Shown here: positions 15,873 through 23,423 of the stretch, one piece after another
Numbering within the stretch: position 1 is the first letter of the stretch
How the letters are laid out: every line of letters starts with the position of its first letter
Source of the DNA: Deltaproteobacteria bacterium
GTDB lineage: Bacteria > Desulfobacterota > GWC2-55-46 > DRQE01
Length of the DNA: 37,144 nt
Assembly: GCA_015492495.1 (NCBI GenBank)
Contig: WGEY01000039.1
Span: 1-37,144, forward strand
Reading direction: 5' to 3'
The notes under the pieces: generated by a model
What the model was told of the DNA's origin: nothing
Database searches by the model: none
The model's input: only the letters and a program-made list of their open reading frames with translations
Program-made: the position numbers and the translations under genes

Positions 15873-16976
15873 TTGCGCATATACCTCGCAGATGACGCAG
15901 CCATAGACAGGGTGCTCGAAAGAAAGAAGCGCCACGAGTACGGCGGCGAGGAGGTGGACCTCAGGGAGATGCTGAAGAGCATCCTCAGGTGGGCAAACGA
16001 GTTCGTCCCGTCCGAAGCGGGCTCCATACTGCTCGACGACCCGGTGCTCGACGAAAACCGCCGGAAGCCCGGAAGGCTTTACTTCATGGCCTGCTTCGGA
16101 AAGGGCTCTTCCAGACTCGCAGGCACCTGCACACCGTCGGACGCTGGCATAGCAGGCCGATGCTACAGGACCGGTAAGGCCTATATGTGCAGCAATGCGC
16201 TGTCTGAGGACTCTTCCCAGTGCGGCCGTGCCGGCACGGGTGTCAGGTACAGGACGAAGTCATTGATATGCGTGCCCATACAGATCAAGGGCGTAACCAT
16301 AGGAGTACTTGAACTGATCAACAGGAAGGGCGACATAGATTACGACAGGAGGGACCTCACACTGCTCAAGATATTCGCCGGCTACACCTCGACCCTCATC
16401 CAGAACTCCCTCGATGCCAAGCGGTTCAGTGAGCTGTCCATAAGGGACAACCTGACCGGGCTGTACAATGACCGCTACTTCTTCGAGAGGCTCTCAAAGG
16501 AGATACGTTACGCCTCATCCAGGAACAGGGACCTGAGCCTTATCTTCCTAGACCTGGACAGGTTCAAGGAGGTGAACGACGCCCACGGGCATCTGGCCGG
16601 AAGCCAGCTCCTGCGCGAGGTGGGTAATATCTTCAAGTCCTTCACCGAGTCGAATCTCGTGCCGGTAAGGTACGGCGGGGACGAGTTCTCCGTTATAATG
16701 CCCGGGACCGACGCCGAAAGCGCCGGAGTGTTCGCTGAAAAGATCCGCAAGGCCATAGAGTCCCACGTCTTTCTCGCGAGGGACGTGCCGGGACAGACCG
16801 GCCCCCTCAAGATAAAGAACCTCATAACGGCCAGCATAGGGGTCGCCTCCTTGAAAAACAACGTGGGCAAGAGACACAAAAAGCTCAAGGACAAGCGGGA
16901 GGCCCTCATAAAGGCGGCCGATACGGCCATGTACACCTCGAAACTGAAGGGAAAAAACAGGGTGACCATGGCGTAA
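15873..16976 (+). CDS. GAF-GGDEF diguanylate cyclase
   Basis: A GAF-like domain (about 30-190, with SILRWANEFVPSEAGSILL and SLICVPIQIKGVTIGVLELIN) precedes a GGDEF domain. The latter has DNLTGLYNDRYF, IFLDLDRFKEVND and the active site RYGGDEF, so it should make cyclic di-GMP. A Cys-rich patch (CYRTGKAYMCSNALSEDSSQC) lies in the GAF region and could bind a ligand or metal, which is inference. The track begins at 15741; I prefer TTG 15873 (MRIYLADD...), with GGGGAGG 8 nt upstream, giving 367 aa. It follows the histidine kinase and may belong to the same signalling pathway. Confidence 0.88.
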   Translation: MRIYLADDAAIDRVLERKKRHEYGGEEVDLREMLKSILRWANEFVPSEAGSILLDDPVLDENRRKPGRLYFMACFGKGSSRLAGTCTPSDAGIAGRCYRTGKAYMCSNALSEDSSQCGRAGTGVRYRTKSLICVPIQIKGVTIGVLELINRKGDIDYDRRDLTLLKIFAGYTSTLIQNSLDAKRFSELSIRDNLTGLYNDRYFFERLSKEIRYASSRNRDLSLIFLDLDRFKEVNDAHGHLAGSQLLREVGNIFKSFTESNLVPVRYGGDEFSVIMPGTDAESAGVFAEKIRKAIESHVFLARDVPGQTGPLKIKNLITASIGVASLKNNVGKRHKKLKDKREALIKAADTAMYTSKLKGKNRVTMA

Positions 16977-17068
16977 GGACCTCTTCACAGCAAATCTTCA
17001 CACCGGCCGTTTGATATAACCATTTGTTTTTAAAGCATTTTTCACCACAACGCTATTTCCGCACGCCC

Positions 17069-17097
17069 TTGACACCCGGTATCTTCGGGGCTATATT
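17069..17097 (+). promoter_or_regulatory. Near-consensus sigma70 promoter for hsp20
   Basis: TTGACA (17069-17074) and TATATT (17092-17097) are separated by 17 nt. The predicted leader is about 60 nt before the Hsp20 ATG. I see no CIRCE-type inverted repeat here. Confidence 0.75.
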
Positions 17098-17164
17098 ATA
17101 AGTGGAGGAAAAAGATGGTGGTCCTCCAGGGCAGGGACAGAGGCCGAAAAGGGAGGTGATTGGA

Positions 17165-17635
17165 ATGTTCGCACTCAAGAAGAGGGATCCGTTCAGCGAA
17201 CTCTCCACCCTTCACAAAGAGATGGACGAGCTTTTCAGGAGGACTTTCGGCAGCATGCTTCCCGGTATGTTCAGAGGTGAATGGTATCCGTCCATAGAGA
17301 GCTACATCAAGGACAGGACACTGCATGTGAAGGCGGATATCCCGGGTGTAGACCCCAAGGACGTGGATATCTCCATCATGGGAAATGAGCTCACGATAAA
17401 GGGTGAGAGGAAAGCCGAAAGGAAAGAAGAGAAGGAAGGCGAATACTTCTTCTGCGAGACCTCTTACGGCTCCTTCGAGAGGACAGTTACACTGCCTGAA
17501 GGCGTGGACACGGACAAGGTTCATGCCTCTTACAAGAACGGTGTCCTCGAGATAACGATGCCGGTGAAGGCGGAGATGCTGCCCAAGAAGGTCTCGGTTG
17601 AAGTAGAGAAGGAGAGCAAAGAAAAGGCAGCCTGA
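17165..17635 (+). CDS. Hsp20/alpha-crystallin small heat-shock protein
   Basis: The 156-aa protein begins MFALKKRDPFSELSTLHKEMDELFRRTFG, a typical sHSP N-terminus. An alpha-crystallin domain follows: YIKDRTLHVKADIPGVDPKDVDISI, GNELTIKGERK, YGSFERTVTLPEGVD and ASYKNGVLEITMPVK. It acts as an ATP-independent holdase in the cytosol. ATG 17165 follows GGGAGGTGAT; the track's start at 17102 lies upstream of this ribosome site. It stands alone with its own promoter and terminator. Confidence 0.94.
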   Translation: MFALKKRDPFSELSTLHKEMDELFRRTFGSMLPGMFRGEWYPSIESYIKDRTLHVKADIPGVDPKDVDISIMGNELTIKGERKAERKEEKEGEYFFCETSYGSFERTVTLPEGVDTDKVHASYKNGVLEITMPVKAEMLPKKVSVEVEKESKEKAA

Positions 17636-17965
17636 AACTCGATAGATGAAGGGAATACCAAATAACGGCTTCTGTCCCGCCCTAAGCCCCACACATAGAT
17701 ACCGGTGGTATTAACCGGTCTTTTCTCAAGGAAACTCAGATCAACCCATCTTTGCGTGAAGCAAGCTGTAAGCAGATGATTCACCTAAGGAAACTCTGAC
17801 TTATTACCTGTCTCGTCATTGCGCAGTGAAGCACCGGATCTGATAAACGGGCGAAGCGACCTTGCCGGGGTGGAGGGTTTTTACCTCCTCCAATCTCGTT
17901 TTCAGTAAAATGTAACCCTAAAAGAGAATCAAACACTTAAAGATAATACGCTTTAATCTTTACAG
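17636..17965. other. Convergent intergenic region with repeats, no gene
   Basis: The 330 nt between hsp20 (+) and tonB (-) hold the hsp20 terminator candidate. They also hold a direct repeat AAGGAAACTC at 17728-17737 and 17787-17796 (starts 59 nt apart), and CTCGTCATTGCGCAGTGAAG near 17812-17831. The last resembles dispersed 'CGTCATTGCGAG...GAAGC' repeats seen in many genomes. A TGGAGG/CCTCCA hairpin lies at 17871-17892. No protein is evident. The repeats suggest past insertion activity beside the tonB cassette. Confidence 0.4.
17701..17724 (+). terminator. Probable terminator of hsp20
   Basis: ACCGGT at 17701-17706 and again at 17714-17719 pairs over 6 bp around a 7-nt loop and is followed by CTTTTC. 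It is 65 nt past the hsp20 stop. The T-tract is short, so strength is uncertain. Confidence 0.5.
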
Positions 17966-18712
17966 CTAGTGAAGCGCAAACACAACAGGCACGATAAATT
18001 CAAGCTCCTTCTGCGAAACGGTCTCAGGCACAGGCGGAAAGGGGTTTGCGCGGCGCGCCATGGCAAGAGCCGCCTGGTCAAGCAGCCTGTTGCCCGTGCG
18101 CTTTTCCAGGGCCACATGCCGTATGCGTCCGGTACGGTCGATAATGATCCGCAACATCCCCTCTCCTTCGATACGCAGACGTTGGGCGCTGCGCGGATAT
18201 ATCTTGTGCCTCTCCAGCCAGCTCCTGAACAGGTCTCCGTACCTTGCTACGTCTTCGTCATCCCGGGGAGCCGTATCCGCCTCTGCCGCCGGCGACGGCA
18301 ACGCTGCCTCCCGGTCGACTGTCTCAACAGGCTCTGAGACGTGTCTGGCAATCGGTTGTGGTTCAACCTCGGCAGGCGCCGCCATCACTGGCGGCTCTGG
18401 TTCTGCTGTCGCATCTTGAACAACGGGCCTTGAAACCGGCTCAGGCTCCTCAGAAACTGTCTGCTGTCTCGGCAACGGCGCCGGATCCGGCATAGGTTCG
18501 GGTTGCTGGGTAGGCTCACTATGCAACGGCTCTGCCGAAGTGGGCTCAGCAGTTTGATCTATGGTAGACAGCAGACTCACACGAAGAGATTGTGGCAGCT
18601 GTCTTGTCAGTGGCGCATGAACAGACATACCAAGCCACATAGCTATACCGCCATGGAGCGCCAGGGCTATGAGCACCATTATGGTCATCTGTAGCCTTGT
18701 GATCGGCATCAT
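17966..18712 (-). CDS. tonB: TonB-family energy transducer
   Basis: The 248-aa protein has an N-terminal membrane anchor (MTIMVLIALALHGGIAMWLGM), where the first helix carries the Ser/His-type face needed for ExbB/D contact. A long Pro/Glu-rich periplasmic linker (about 50-150) follows. The C-terminal domain contains YPRSAQRLRIEGEGMLRIII, LEKRTGNRLLDQAALAMARRANPFPP, typical of TonB. It transmits proton-motive-force energy from ExbBD to the outer-membrane receptor. It overlaps exbD by 4 nt and is the last gene of the cassette. Confidence 0.9.
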   Translation of the reverse strand: MMPITRLQMTIMVLIALALHGGIAMWLGMSVHAPLTRQLPQSLRVSLLSTIDQTAEPTSAEPLHSEPTQQPEPMPDPAPLPRQQTVSEEPEPVSRPVVQDATAEPEPPVMAAPAEVEPQPIARHVSEPVETVDREAALPSPAAEADTAPRDDEDVARYGDLFRSWLERHKIYPRSAQRLRIEGEGMLRIIIDRTGRIRHVALEKRTGNRLLDQAALAMARRANPFPPVPETVSQKELEFIVPVVFALH

Positions 18713-19113
18713 TGGCGCCTCTGCGTAGTCGCCAGGGCGATATTTTTGCCTCCGGCGGCACGGATTTCATCCATGACCCTTAGCAACTGCTGCACCTCGG
18801 TACGCGCGTCACTTTTAAGGGTAATGGCTGTATTTGCATCTTCTCTCAACAATGGCTCAATCGCCATACGCAGCTCGTCAAGCTCAATGAGCTCGCCGTT
18901 GAGCGTAAGCCGCCCCCTTTGATCGAGCGATACGGTTATGGGCGTGGCTTCGCTCGCGCTTGCGCTGCTTGATTCTGGAAGATCAAGCTCTATAGCTTCC
19001 GGCACAAGAAATGTGCTGGTGAGCATGAAAAAAACCAGGAGCAGGAACACTATATCTATAAGCGGCGCTATATCGAGATGCGCATGTATACGGGAGCGGC
19101 CTTCAAACTCCAT
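18709..19113 (-). CDS. exbD: ExbD/TolR-type biopolymer transport protein
   Basis: The 134-aa protein shows the family pattern. A short cytosolic start precedes IDIVFLLLVFFMLTSTF, whose DIVFLLLVFFM holds the conserved helix Asp that conducts protons. PEAIELDLPES follows, then a small periplasmic domain with VSLDQRGRLTLNGE. It forms the inner-membrane motor with ExbB and TonB. It overlaps exbB upstream by 11 nt and tonB downstream by 4 nt. Confidence 0.92.
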   Translation of the reverse strand: MEFEGRSRIHAHLDIAPLIDIVFLLLVFFMLTSTFLVPEAIELDLPESSSASASEATPITVSLDQRGRLTLNGELIELDELRMAIEPLLREDANTAITLKSDARTEVQQLLRVMDEIRAAGGKNIALATTQRRQ

Positions 19114-19771
19114 GGGTATCGTCCTCCACTACTCTCTCGCCGCTCCCTACACTGGAAGGGCTTTTACCGAAGTGCAGCAGGATCCTCACGGTTGCATCCT
19201 TCATGGCAGCACGCACATTATCAACTTCGCCCTCCAGGTAATAAAAGGCCGCCATGGATGGAATTGCCACTGTCAGCCCGAAGGCCGTGGTCAAGAGGGC
19301 TTCCCATATGCCGCCTGACAGTATGGAGGGATCTACCCGGCTACCAGCCTCTTCAAGGCGCATGAATGCAGCGATCATCCCGGTCACAGTGCCTAACAGC
19401 CCCAGCAGCGGGCTCAGATGGGCAATGGCGGAAAGCCCCCTCAGCCAGGACTCAAGGTTGCGTATCTGAGCAGACCCGACACGGCTCACCTCAGCCTCGA
19501 CATCCTTCGCAGTCATCCGCTGATCCGCGCCACAGCGTACGGCGCTCTCCATAACTCGAGCTATCGGATTACGCTGCCGATCCAACTCCTTCAACGCTTC
19601 GTCCTTCCGCCCACTATACAACGCCGATATTGCGGACTCCACGAACTCCAGCCGGCGTAAACCGCTGCGGTAGAACTGAAACAGCTTTGCAAGAATAATG
19701 GCAACCGCCAGTACGGACAAGACCAACAGCACCATCATCAGCGGTCCGCCCTGTTTGAGCAAGCTCAGCAT
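19103..19771 (-). CDS. exbB: ExbB/TolQ/MotA-type proton channel
   Basis: From ATG 19771 the 222-aa protein begins MLSLLKQGGPLMMVLLVLSVLAVAIILAKLFQFYR, the first membrane helix. Later helices contain WLRGLSAIAHLSPLLGLLGTVTGMIAAF and GGIWEALLTTAFGLTVAIPSM, the strongly conserved ExbB/TolQ signature. The track starts at 19876, but the extra N-terminus is not family-like. The ribosome site for 19771 is weak (AGGA close to the ATG), and GTG 19786 (VKEQD...) is an alternative. It lies 117 nt downstream of the receptor gene. Confidence 0.9.
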   Translation of the reverse strand: MLSLLKQGGPLMMVLLVLSVLAVAIILAKLFQFYRSGLRRLEFVESAISALYSGRKDEALKELDRQRNPIARVMESAVRCGADQRMTAKDVEAEVSRVGSAQIRNLESWLRGLSAIAHLSPLLGLLGTVTGMIAAFMRLEEAGSRVDPSILSGGIWEALLTTAFGLTVAIPSMAAFYYLEGEVDNVRAAMKDATVRILLHFGKSPSSVGSGERVVEDDTHGV

Positions 19772-19888
19772 ATCCTGTTCTTTCACTCCCTTAGACACCC
19801 TATGGACGGCACGGACGGCGGCGACCCGTATGCGGAAGGTGCTTCCGCGCAACCCGCCGCCGTACCACCACCCCATAAAGGGTCCCTA

Positions 19889-22153
19889 TCACATCGCTAT
19901 CTCGATACCTGCATAGAGAAACCGCGGCATGCCCGGGCGCGGCCCGTGTGGCTGTCGCGACACTATATACTCCTTATCAAAGAGGTTCTGCACCCCGCCG
20001 AAGAGCTTCACCGTATCCGTAATCCGGTAGAAGGCCGAAATATCGGCCACGAAGTAGCTGTCGGTCTTGCCGAAACGGGCATCCGGGGCACCGTTACCAT
20101 TCACCTGATTATCCACATTGTTGGCGCTGGTGTAGGTATCACTCGTATAGTTGCCGGAGATGTAAGCCCCCCACAGGTCGGACTCGATCCCGGTGCCTAG
20201 GCTCAACTGCAACTCCGGTATGTAGGGGACCTTATTGCCCTTTTTACCGAAGCTGAAAATAGACTCGGCATCAGTGGATCTGGCGTCGTTACGCTGTTCG
20301 GCGTTTGTATAGGTCATGCTCACGAACCACGGGTTGCGCACCCCCCATCCGTTGGCAATACCTGCGTCGTACTGGGCGGTAAGCTCAACCCCGTAAGCAG
20401 TCGCCTCGCCGAAGTTTTCATCATCGCCACTGCCTGCACCGCCGATATTATCAACCACGATCAGGTCCTTGAAGTCCGTATAAAACAGGACCGCCTCTGC
20501 GGCAAAAGCCTGGTTACGATTGGCGTAACGGGCACCGACCTCGAATGCCGTGCTGGTCTCTTCCTCGAGATTCTTGGTAACCGCACCCTTGGGGCTGGGT
20601 GGTGAAAACCCGCGGTGCACACCACCGAAGCCGGTAAGGGAGTCACTGAACCTGTATGCCACACCCAGACCGCCTGCGGTCATGTTCATGGAGTTGTCAC
20701 CCCTGGATGTGCCCTTTGGGCTCTCGTAGGTCTGGTCCAGCACCTCATAGCGAACGCCCGGCGTCAACGTCCAACGGCCGATCTTTACGGTGTCCTGAAC
20801 AAACAAGGCCAGAGCCTTTGTCCTCTGCAGCCGGTCACCGGCGCCGCCCGGGGTGCCAGCCGTCATTCCGGAAATAGTGCCGTTGGCCGCTTGGGTGTAA
20901 TCGTCATCCCACTGGAAGCGACGCACCTCGTCCTTATGAGAGCGTATGCCCGATGAAATCTCGTGCTGGACCTCGTCCGAGCCGAAGCGGAAGTATGTAA
21001 CGGCCTCGACCCCCTCTGCGCTGTACTCACGATTGTTGGCACGCACACGGAGGGTGCACTCCATCAACCCCTTCAGGCAATTCAGCCCCTCACCGTTCTG
21101 TGCACCAGCCAAGGCAGCGGACAGTCCTATGGTGTTGCCGTTTACGTTGCGCAGGTCTTTGAGCTTGTACCAGTTGCGCTTGAATTCGGTCGAGTAAAAC
21201 GTCATAATGACGTCAAGGTTATCAGTGGGGCTTACGGCGTAACGCAGGTAGCTGTTATTTTGCTCTGCGTCTATGTTGTCGAAACGCGACGCCGAGTAAC
21301 GACGCAGCGGATCGGCTTTGAAGTCAGCCTCGCTAAGCCCCAGGTACGTCTCGTTGGCATCAATCTCGTTGCTGCCGTACTTCAGCTCAAACCGCTGGTA
21401 AATAGCTGTGTTCGGCTCCCAGGCAATCTTGAACATCACGTCCCTCTTGTTGAAGCCGGTATCATCACCCGATCGGAAGTCGGCGGTTTCATCGATGGAT
21501 TTGAAACCCTCGTTCTGGCGGAAATAGCCTTCGGCAAGCAAGCCGAAGCGGCCGGCCTTTGTGTCGAAGGTGGAGCCTGCATACGCATGGGTGCGCAACT
21601 CATCGAAGCTGCCAAACGACGACTTGAGGTATGCGGTCTTCTTAAGCGGAATCGGCGTTGAAAGGTAGTTGATAACACCACCGGTGGTGTGAGGGCCGTA
21701 CTTGATCTGGCTAGAGCCCATAAGCACCTCCAGTCCGCTCATGCGCCCGACGGTGGGCACATAGTAGGCGGCGGGCGCAGAATACGGCGCGGGCGCCATC
21801 AACACACCATCCTCCATGATGGTAACCTTGGCGCTGCGGGTGGTGTCCACACCCCTCAGGCTTATGCTCGGAAAAAGCCCAAAGCCAAACTCCCCCCTTG
21901 CATAGACCCCGGGCACCTTCTGCAGCACACGGCTCACGTCATCATAATTCTGCTGACGTATCTCTTCATCGGTTACGACATAGGCGGCACCAGGGACCTT
22001 TTCGAGATCAGCCGGATTGCCGACCACCATTACCTTTTCAAGAATGCTGCCCCCCGAATCCTTGCCCTCGTCACCCTCATCGGCCCTGCCCGACTGGGCA
22101 AGCGCAAGGACCAACACCGCACCAAGAAGTAGCGTCAAGAACCTTCTCATCAT
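19889..22153 (-). CDS. TonB-dependent outer-membrane receptor (FecA-like)
   Basis: The 754-aa protein has a signal peptide (MMRRFLTLLLGAVLVLALAQSGRA). A TonB box-like start (ILEKVMVVGNP) is followed by the plug domain with VLQKVPGVYARGEFGFGLFPSISLRGVD and YGPHTTGGVINYLS. A 22-strand barrel fills the rest, ending with GGVQNLFDKEYIVSRQPHGPRPGMPRFLYAGIEIAM. The plug most resembles FecA-type ferric-citrate receptors; substrate cannot be proven. GGGAGG precedes the ATG pair. It is read with exbB, exbD and tonB, a self-contained uptake system. Arg and Leu codons look less AGG/CTC-biased than in neighbouring genes, suggesting transfer. Confidence 0.92.
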   Translation of the reverse strand: MMRRFLTLLLGAVLVLALAQSGRADEGDEGKDSGGSILEKVMVVGNPADLEKVPGAAYVVTDEEIRQQNYDDVSRVLQKVPGVYARGEFGFGLFPSISLRGVDTTRSAKVTIMEDGVLMAPAPYSAPAAYYVPTVGRMSGLEVLMGSSQIKYGPHTTGGVINYLSTPIPLKKTAYLKSSFGSFDELRTHAYAGSTFDTKAGRFGLLAEGYFRQNEGFKSIDETADFRSGDDTGFNKRDVMFKIAWEPNTAIYQRFELKYGSNEIDANETYLGLSEADFKADPLRRYSASRFDNIDAEQNNSYLRYAVSPTDNLDVIMTFYSTEFKRNWYKLKDLRNVNGNTIGLSAALAGAQNGEGLNCLKGLMECTLRVRANNREYSAEGVEAVTYFRFGSDEVQHEISSGIRSHKDEVRRFQWDDDYTQAANGTISGMTAGTPGGAGDRLQRTKALALFVQDTVKIGRWTLTPGVRYEVLDQTYESPKGTSRGDNSMNMTAGGLGVAYRFSDSLTGFGGVHRGFSPPSPKGAVTKNLEEETSTAFEVGARYANRNQAFAAEAVLFYTDFKDLIVVDNIGGAGSGDDENFGEATAYGVELTAQYDAGIANGWGVRNPWFVSMTYTNAEQRNDARSTDAESIFSFGKKGNKVPYIPELQLSLGTGIESDLWGAYISGNYTSDTYTSANNVDNQVNGNGAPDARFGKTDSYFVADISAFYRITDTVKLFGGVQNLFDKEYIVSRQPHGPRPGMPRFLYAGIEIAM

Positions 22154-22264
22154 GAAACCTCCCTTGTCACTGATCGGGCCTCTCGGGTCTCTTCAAGTTA
22201 ATCGGTCCTCGAAGAACTCTTACTAAACAAAACATATCGACCACTGTCAGCAGCACGCCGGCTC

Positions 22265-22405
22265 CTAACCACGAAGCGACTTCAAAACCTGTATGTATCC
22301 ACACTTGGGACACTTGATCTCAACCACCAGAACCTCCCCCTTCATAAGGAGCCTCTTGCATCGTTTGCAGCGTATGTCCTTTTCAAACACCTTTTCTTCA
22401 AACAC
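22265..22405 (-). CDS. Com-like zinc-finger protein, 46 aa
   Basis: This small ORF is not in the track. It encodes about 46 residues with IRCKRCKRLLMKG and IKCPKCGYIQVLKS, the CxxC...CxxC pattern of the Com family (phage Mu translational activator of mom). Homologues are often annotated as small regulators. GTG 22405 is the likely start, with GGAAG upstream; GTG 22411 and GTG 22390 are alternatives. It is the first gene behind the palindrome-overlapped promoter, 111 nt upstream of the TonB receptor gene. It may bind nucleic acid to control the receptor, which is inference. Confidence 0.75.
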   Translation of the reverse strand: MFEEKVFEKDIRCKRCKRLLMKGEVLVVEIKCPKCGYIQVLKSLRG

Positions 22406-22437
22406 CTTCACTTCCAGCAATCCGGACAATGAAATTG

Positions 22438-22455
22438 AAAATCGAATTCGATTTT
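22438..22455. promoter_or_regulatory. 18-bp perfect palindromic operator candidate
   Basis: AAAATCGAATTCGATTTT is a perfect 18-bp palindrome. It covers the -10 box and predicted start of the minus-strand promoter for the com-TonB operon, a classic repressor position. Its A/T-rich arms around a central GAATTC resemble iron-regulator (Fur-type) sites only loosely. Given the gene content, an iron-responsive repressor is a reasonable guess. Confidence 0.65.
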
Positions 22456-22480
22456 ACAGAAAGACAAGGCAGTTTGTCAA
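22451..22480 (-). promoter_or_regulatory. Sigma70-type promoter of the com-TonB receptor operon
   Basis: On the minus strand TTGACA (22480-22475) and TAAAAT (22456-22451) are separated by 18 nt. The predicted start is about 40 nt before the Com-like GTG. The -10 overlaps the 18-bp palindrome. Confidence 0.7.
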
Positions 22481-22955
22481 GATTTTTTTCGCCATGCATC
22501 CTAAATTTCTTCCTTTGGCCAGGCGGCTGGCGACCAGACCACTCCGTCTGCAGAGGGGGCACAGGGCCTCACTATGTATCATCGGTATCATCGCGTGGAG
22601 GCCCTGTGCTAACGAGACCCCGCATCACAATCAACGCAGCGCTCAAGAGGCATGCGGTTCACCTTCCGGCAGCTGCAGGGGCCGTCCGTGCCACTTGGTT
22701 GTCTTGTTTAGGGTAAACCCTCTTTCAAGCCGGATAAGACACTCATGCCACCAATCTGTCATGCCGGTGGCTACTGGTAAATGACACTTCACATTTATAG
22801 GCAAGGATCAGGCATGCGTGAAGCGATTGAAAGGCCCTAAGAGATACTTATCGCCAACCTTTTCACAGGTAGACGGCCGTGGACTGCGACACTCAAGTTA
22901 TCGATCGCTTGACCATCTGAAGCTACGATATGATACATCGCAATACCACTTGACC
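22481..22955. other. About 480-nt gene-free region between divergent operons
   Basis: No convincing protein is encoded. The stretch contains the 12-bp inverted repeat at 22559-22609, a CCAGGCGGCTGG hairpin near 22520, AGGGTAAACCCT near 22710, and a GCCACC/GGTGGC inverted repeat near 22750. The density of inverted repeats suggests a structured RNA or extended regulatory region. I searched by eye for cobalamin-riboswitch motifs, since a TonB receptor follows on the minus strand, and did not find them. Confidence 0.4.
22559..22609. repeat. Perfect 12-bp inverted repeat with 27-nt spacer
   Basis: GCACAGGGCCTC (22559-22570) and GAGGCCCTGTGC (22598-22609) are exact complements. The spacer contains two copies of ATCATCG. 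There is no T-tract on either strand, so it is unlikely to be a plain terminator; a structured RNA or protein-binding element is possible. Confidence 0.7.
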
Positions 22956-22983
22956 TTGACTTTCGCATACCGGCTGTTAAAAT
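22956..22983 (+). promoter_or_regulatory. Promoter predicting a leaderless archease mRNA
   Basis: TTGACT (22956-22961) and TAAAAT (22978-22983) are 16 nt apart. The ATG of archease begins only 6 nt after the -10, so transcription would start at or next to the start codon. There is no ribosome site before the ATG, in agreement. Confidence 0.6.
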
Positions 22984-22989
22984 CAAAAC

Positions 22990-23415
22990 ATGCCGTACAG
23001 CTACCTGGAACACATATCCGACGTTGGCATACGGGCCGAGGCGGAAACACTCGATGGCGCCTTTGAAAGCGGTGCCGAGGCGATGCTGAACCTCATCTTC
23101 GATCTATCCACCATCACCGTAACAGAGGATATAACCTTCGGCGTTGAGGCCGGAGACCTTGCGCTCACCTTCGTCGAGACCCTCAACGAGATACTCTTCA
23201 TCATCGACAGGCATTCACTGGCGCTGACAAAACTCAAGGCTGTGCAGATAAAGCAGACCGACGGGGGCTACCTGTTTACCGGCACGGTCTTAGGCGAGCC
23301 GTTCGATCTGGAGAAACACACCGTAAAGACCGAGGTCAAGGCGGCCACGTACTCGGGGCTGAGCTACAAGGAAAGCGAAGGCAAGCACGTCTTTGAATGC
23401 GTACTGGACGTATAG
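22990..23415 (+). CDS. Archease (RtcB activator)
   Basis: The 141-aa protein matches archease. It starts MPYSYLEHISDVGIRAEAETLDGAFESGAEAM, with YLEHISDVGI containing conserved metal-binding residues. FVETLNEILFIID and KTEVKAATYSGLSYKE follow, and the C-terminus is HVFECVLDV with the conserved terminal Asp. Archease helps RtcB guanylylation and broadens its substrates. The gene directly precedes rtcB with an 8-nt gap, a common arrangement. It appears to be translated from a leaderless message. Confidence 0.92.
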   Translation: MPYSYLEHISDVGIRAEAETLDGAFESGAEAMLNLIFDLSTITVTEDITFGVEAGDLALTFVETLNEILFIIDRHSLALTKLKAVQIKQTDGGYLFTGTVLGEPFDLEKHTVKTEVKAATYSGLSYKESEGKHVFECVLDV

Positions 23416-23423
23416 GGGGAGAT

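Noticed and set aside
22481-22955. Cobalamin riboswitch upstream of the TonB receptor
   Set aside because: The conserved core and GCCACTG-type box are not present on the minus strand, and the receptor looks FecA-like, not BtuB-like.
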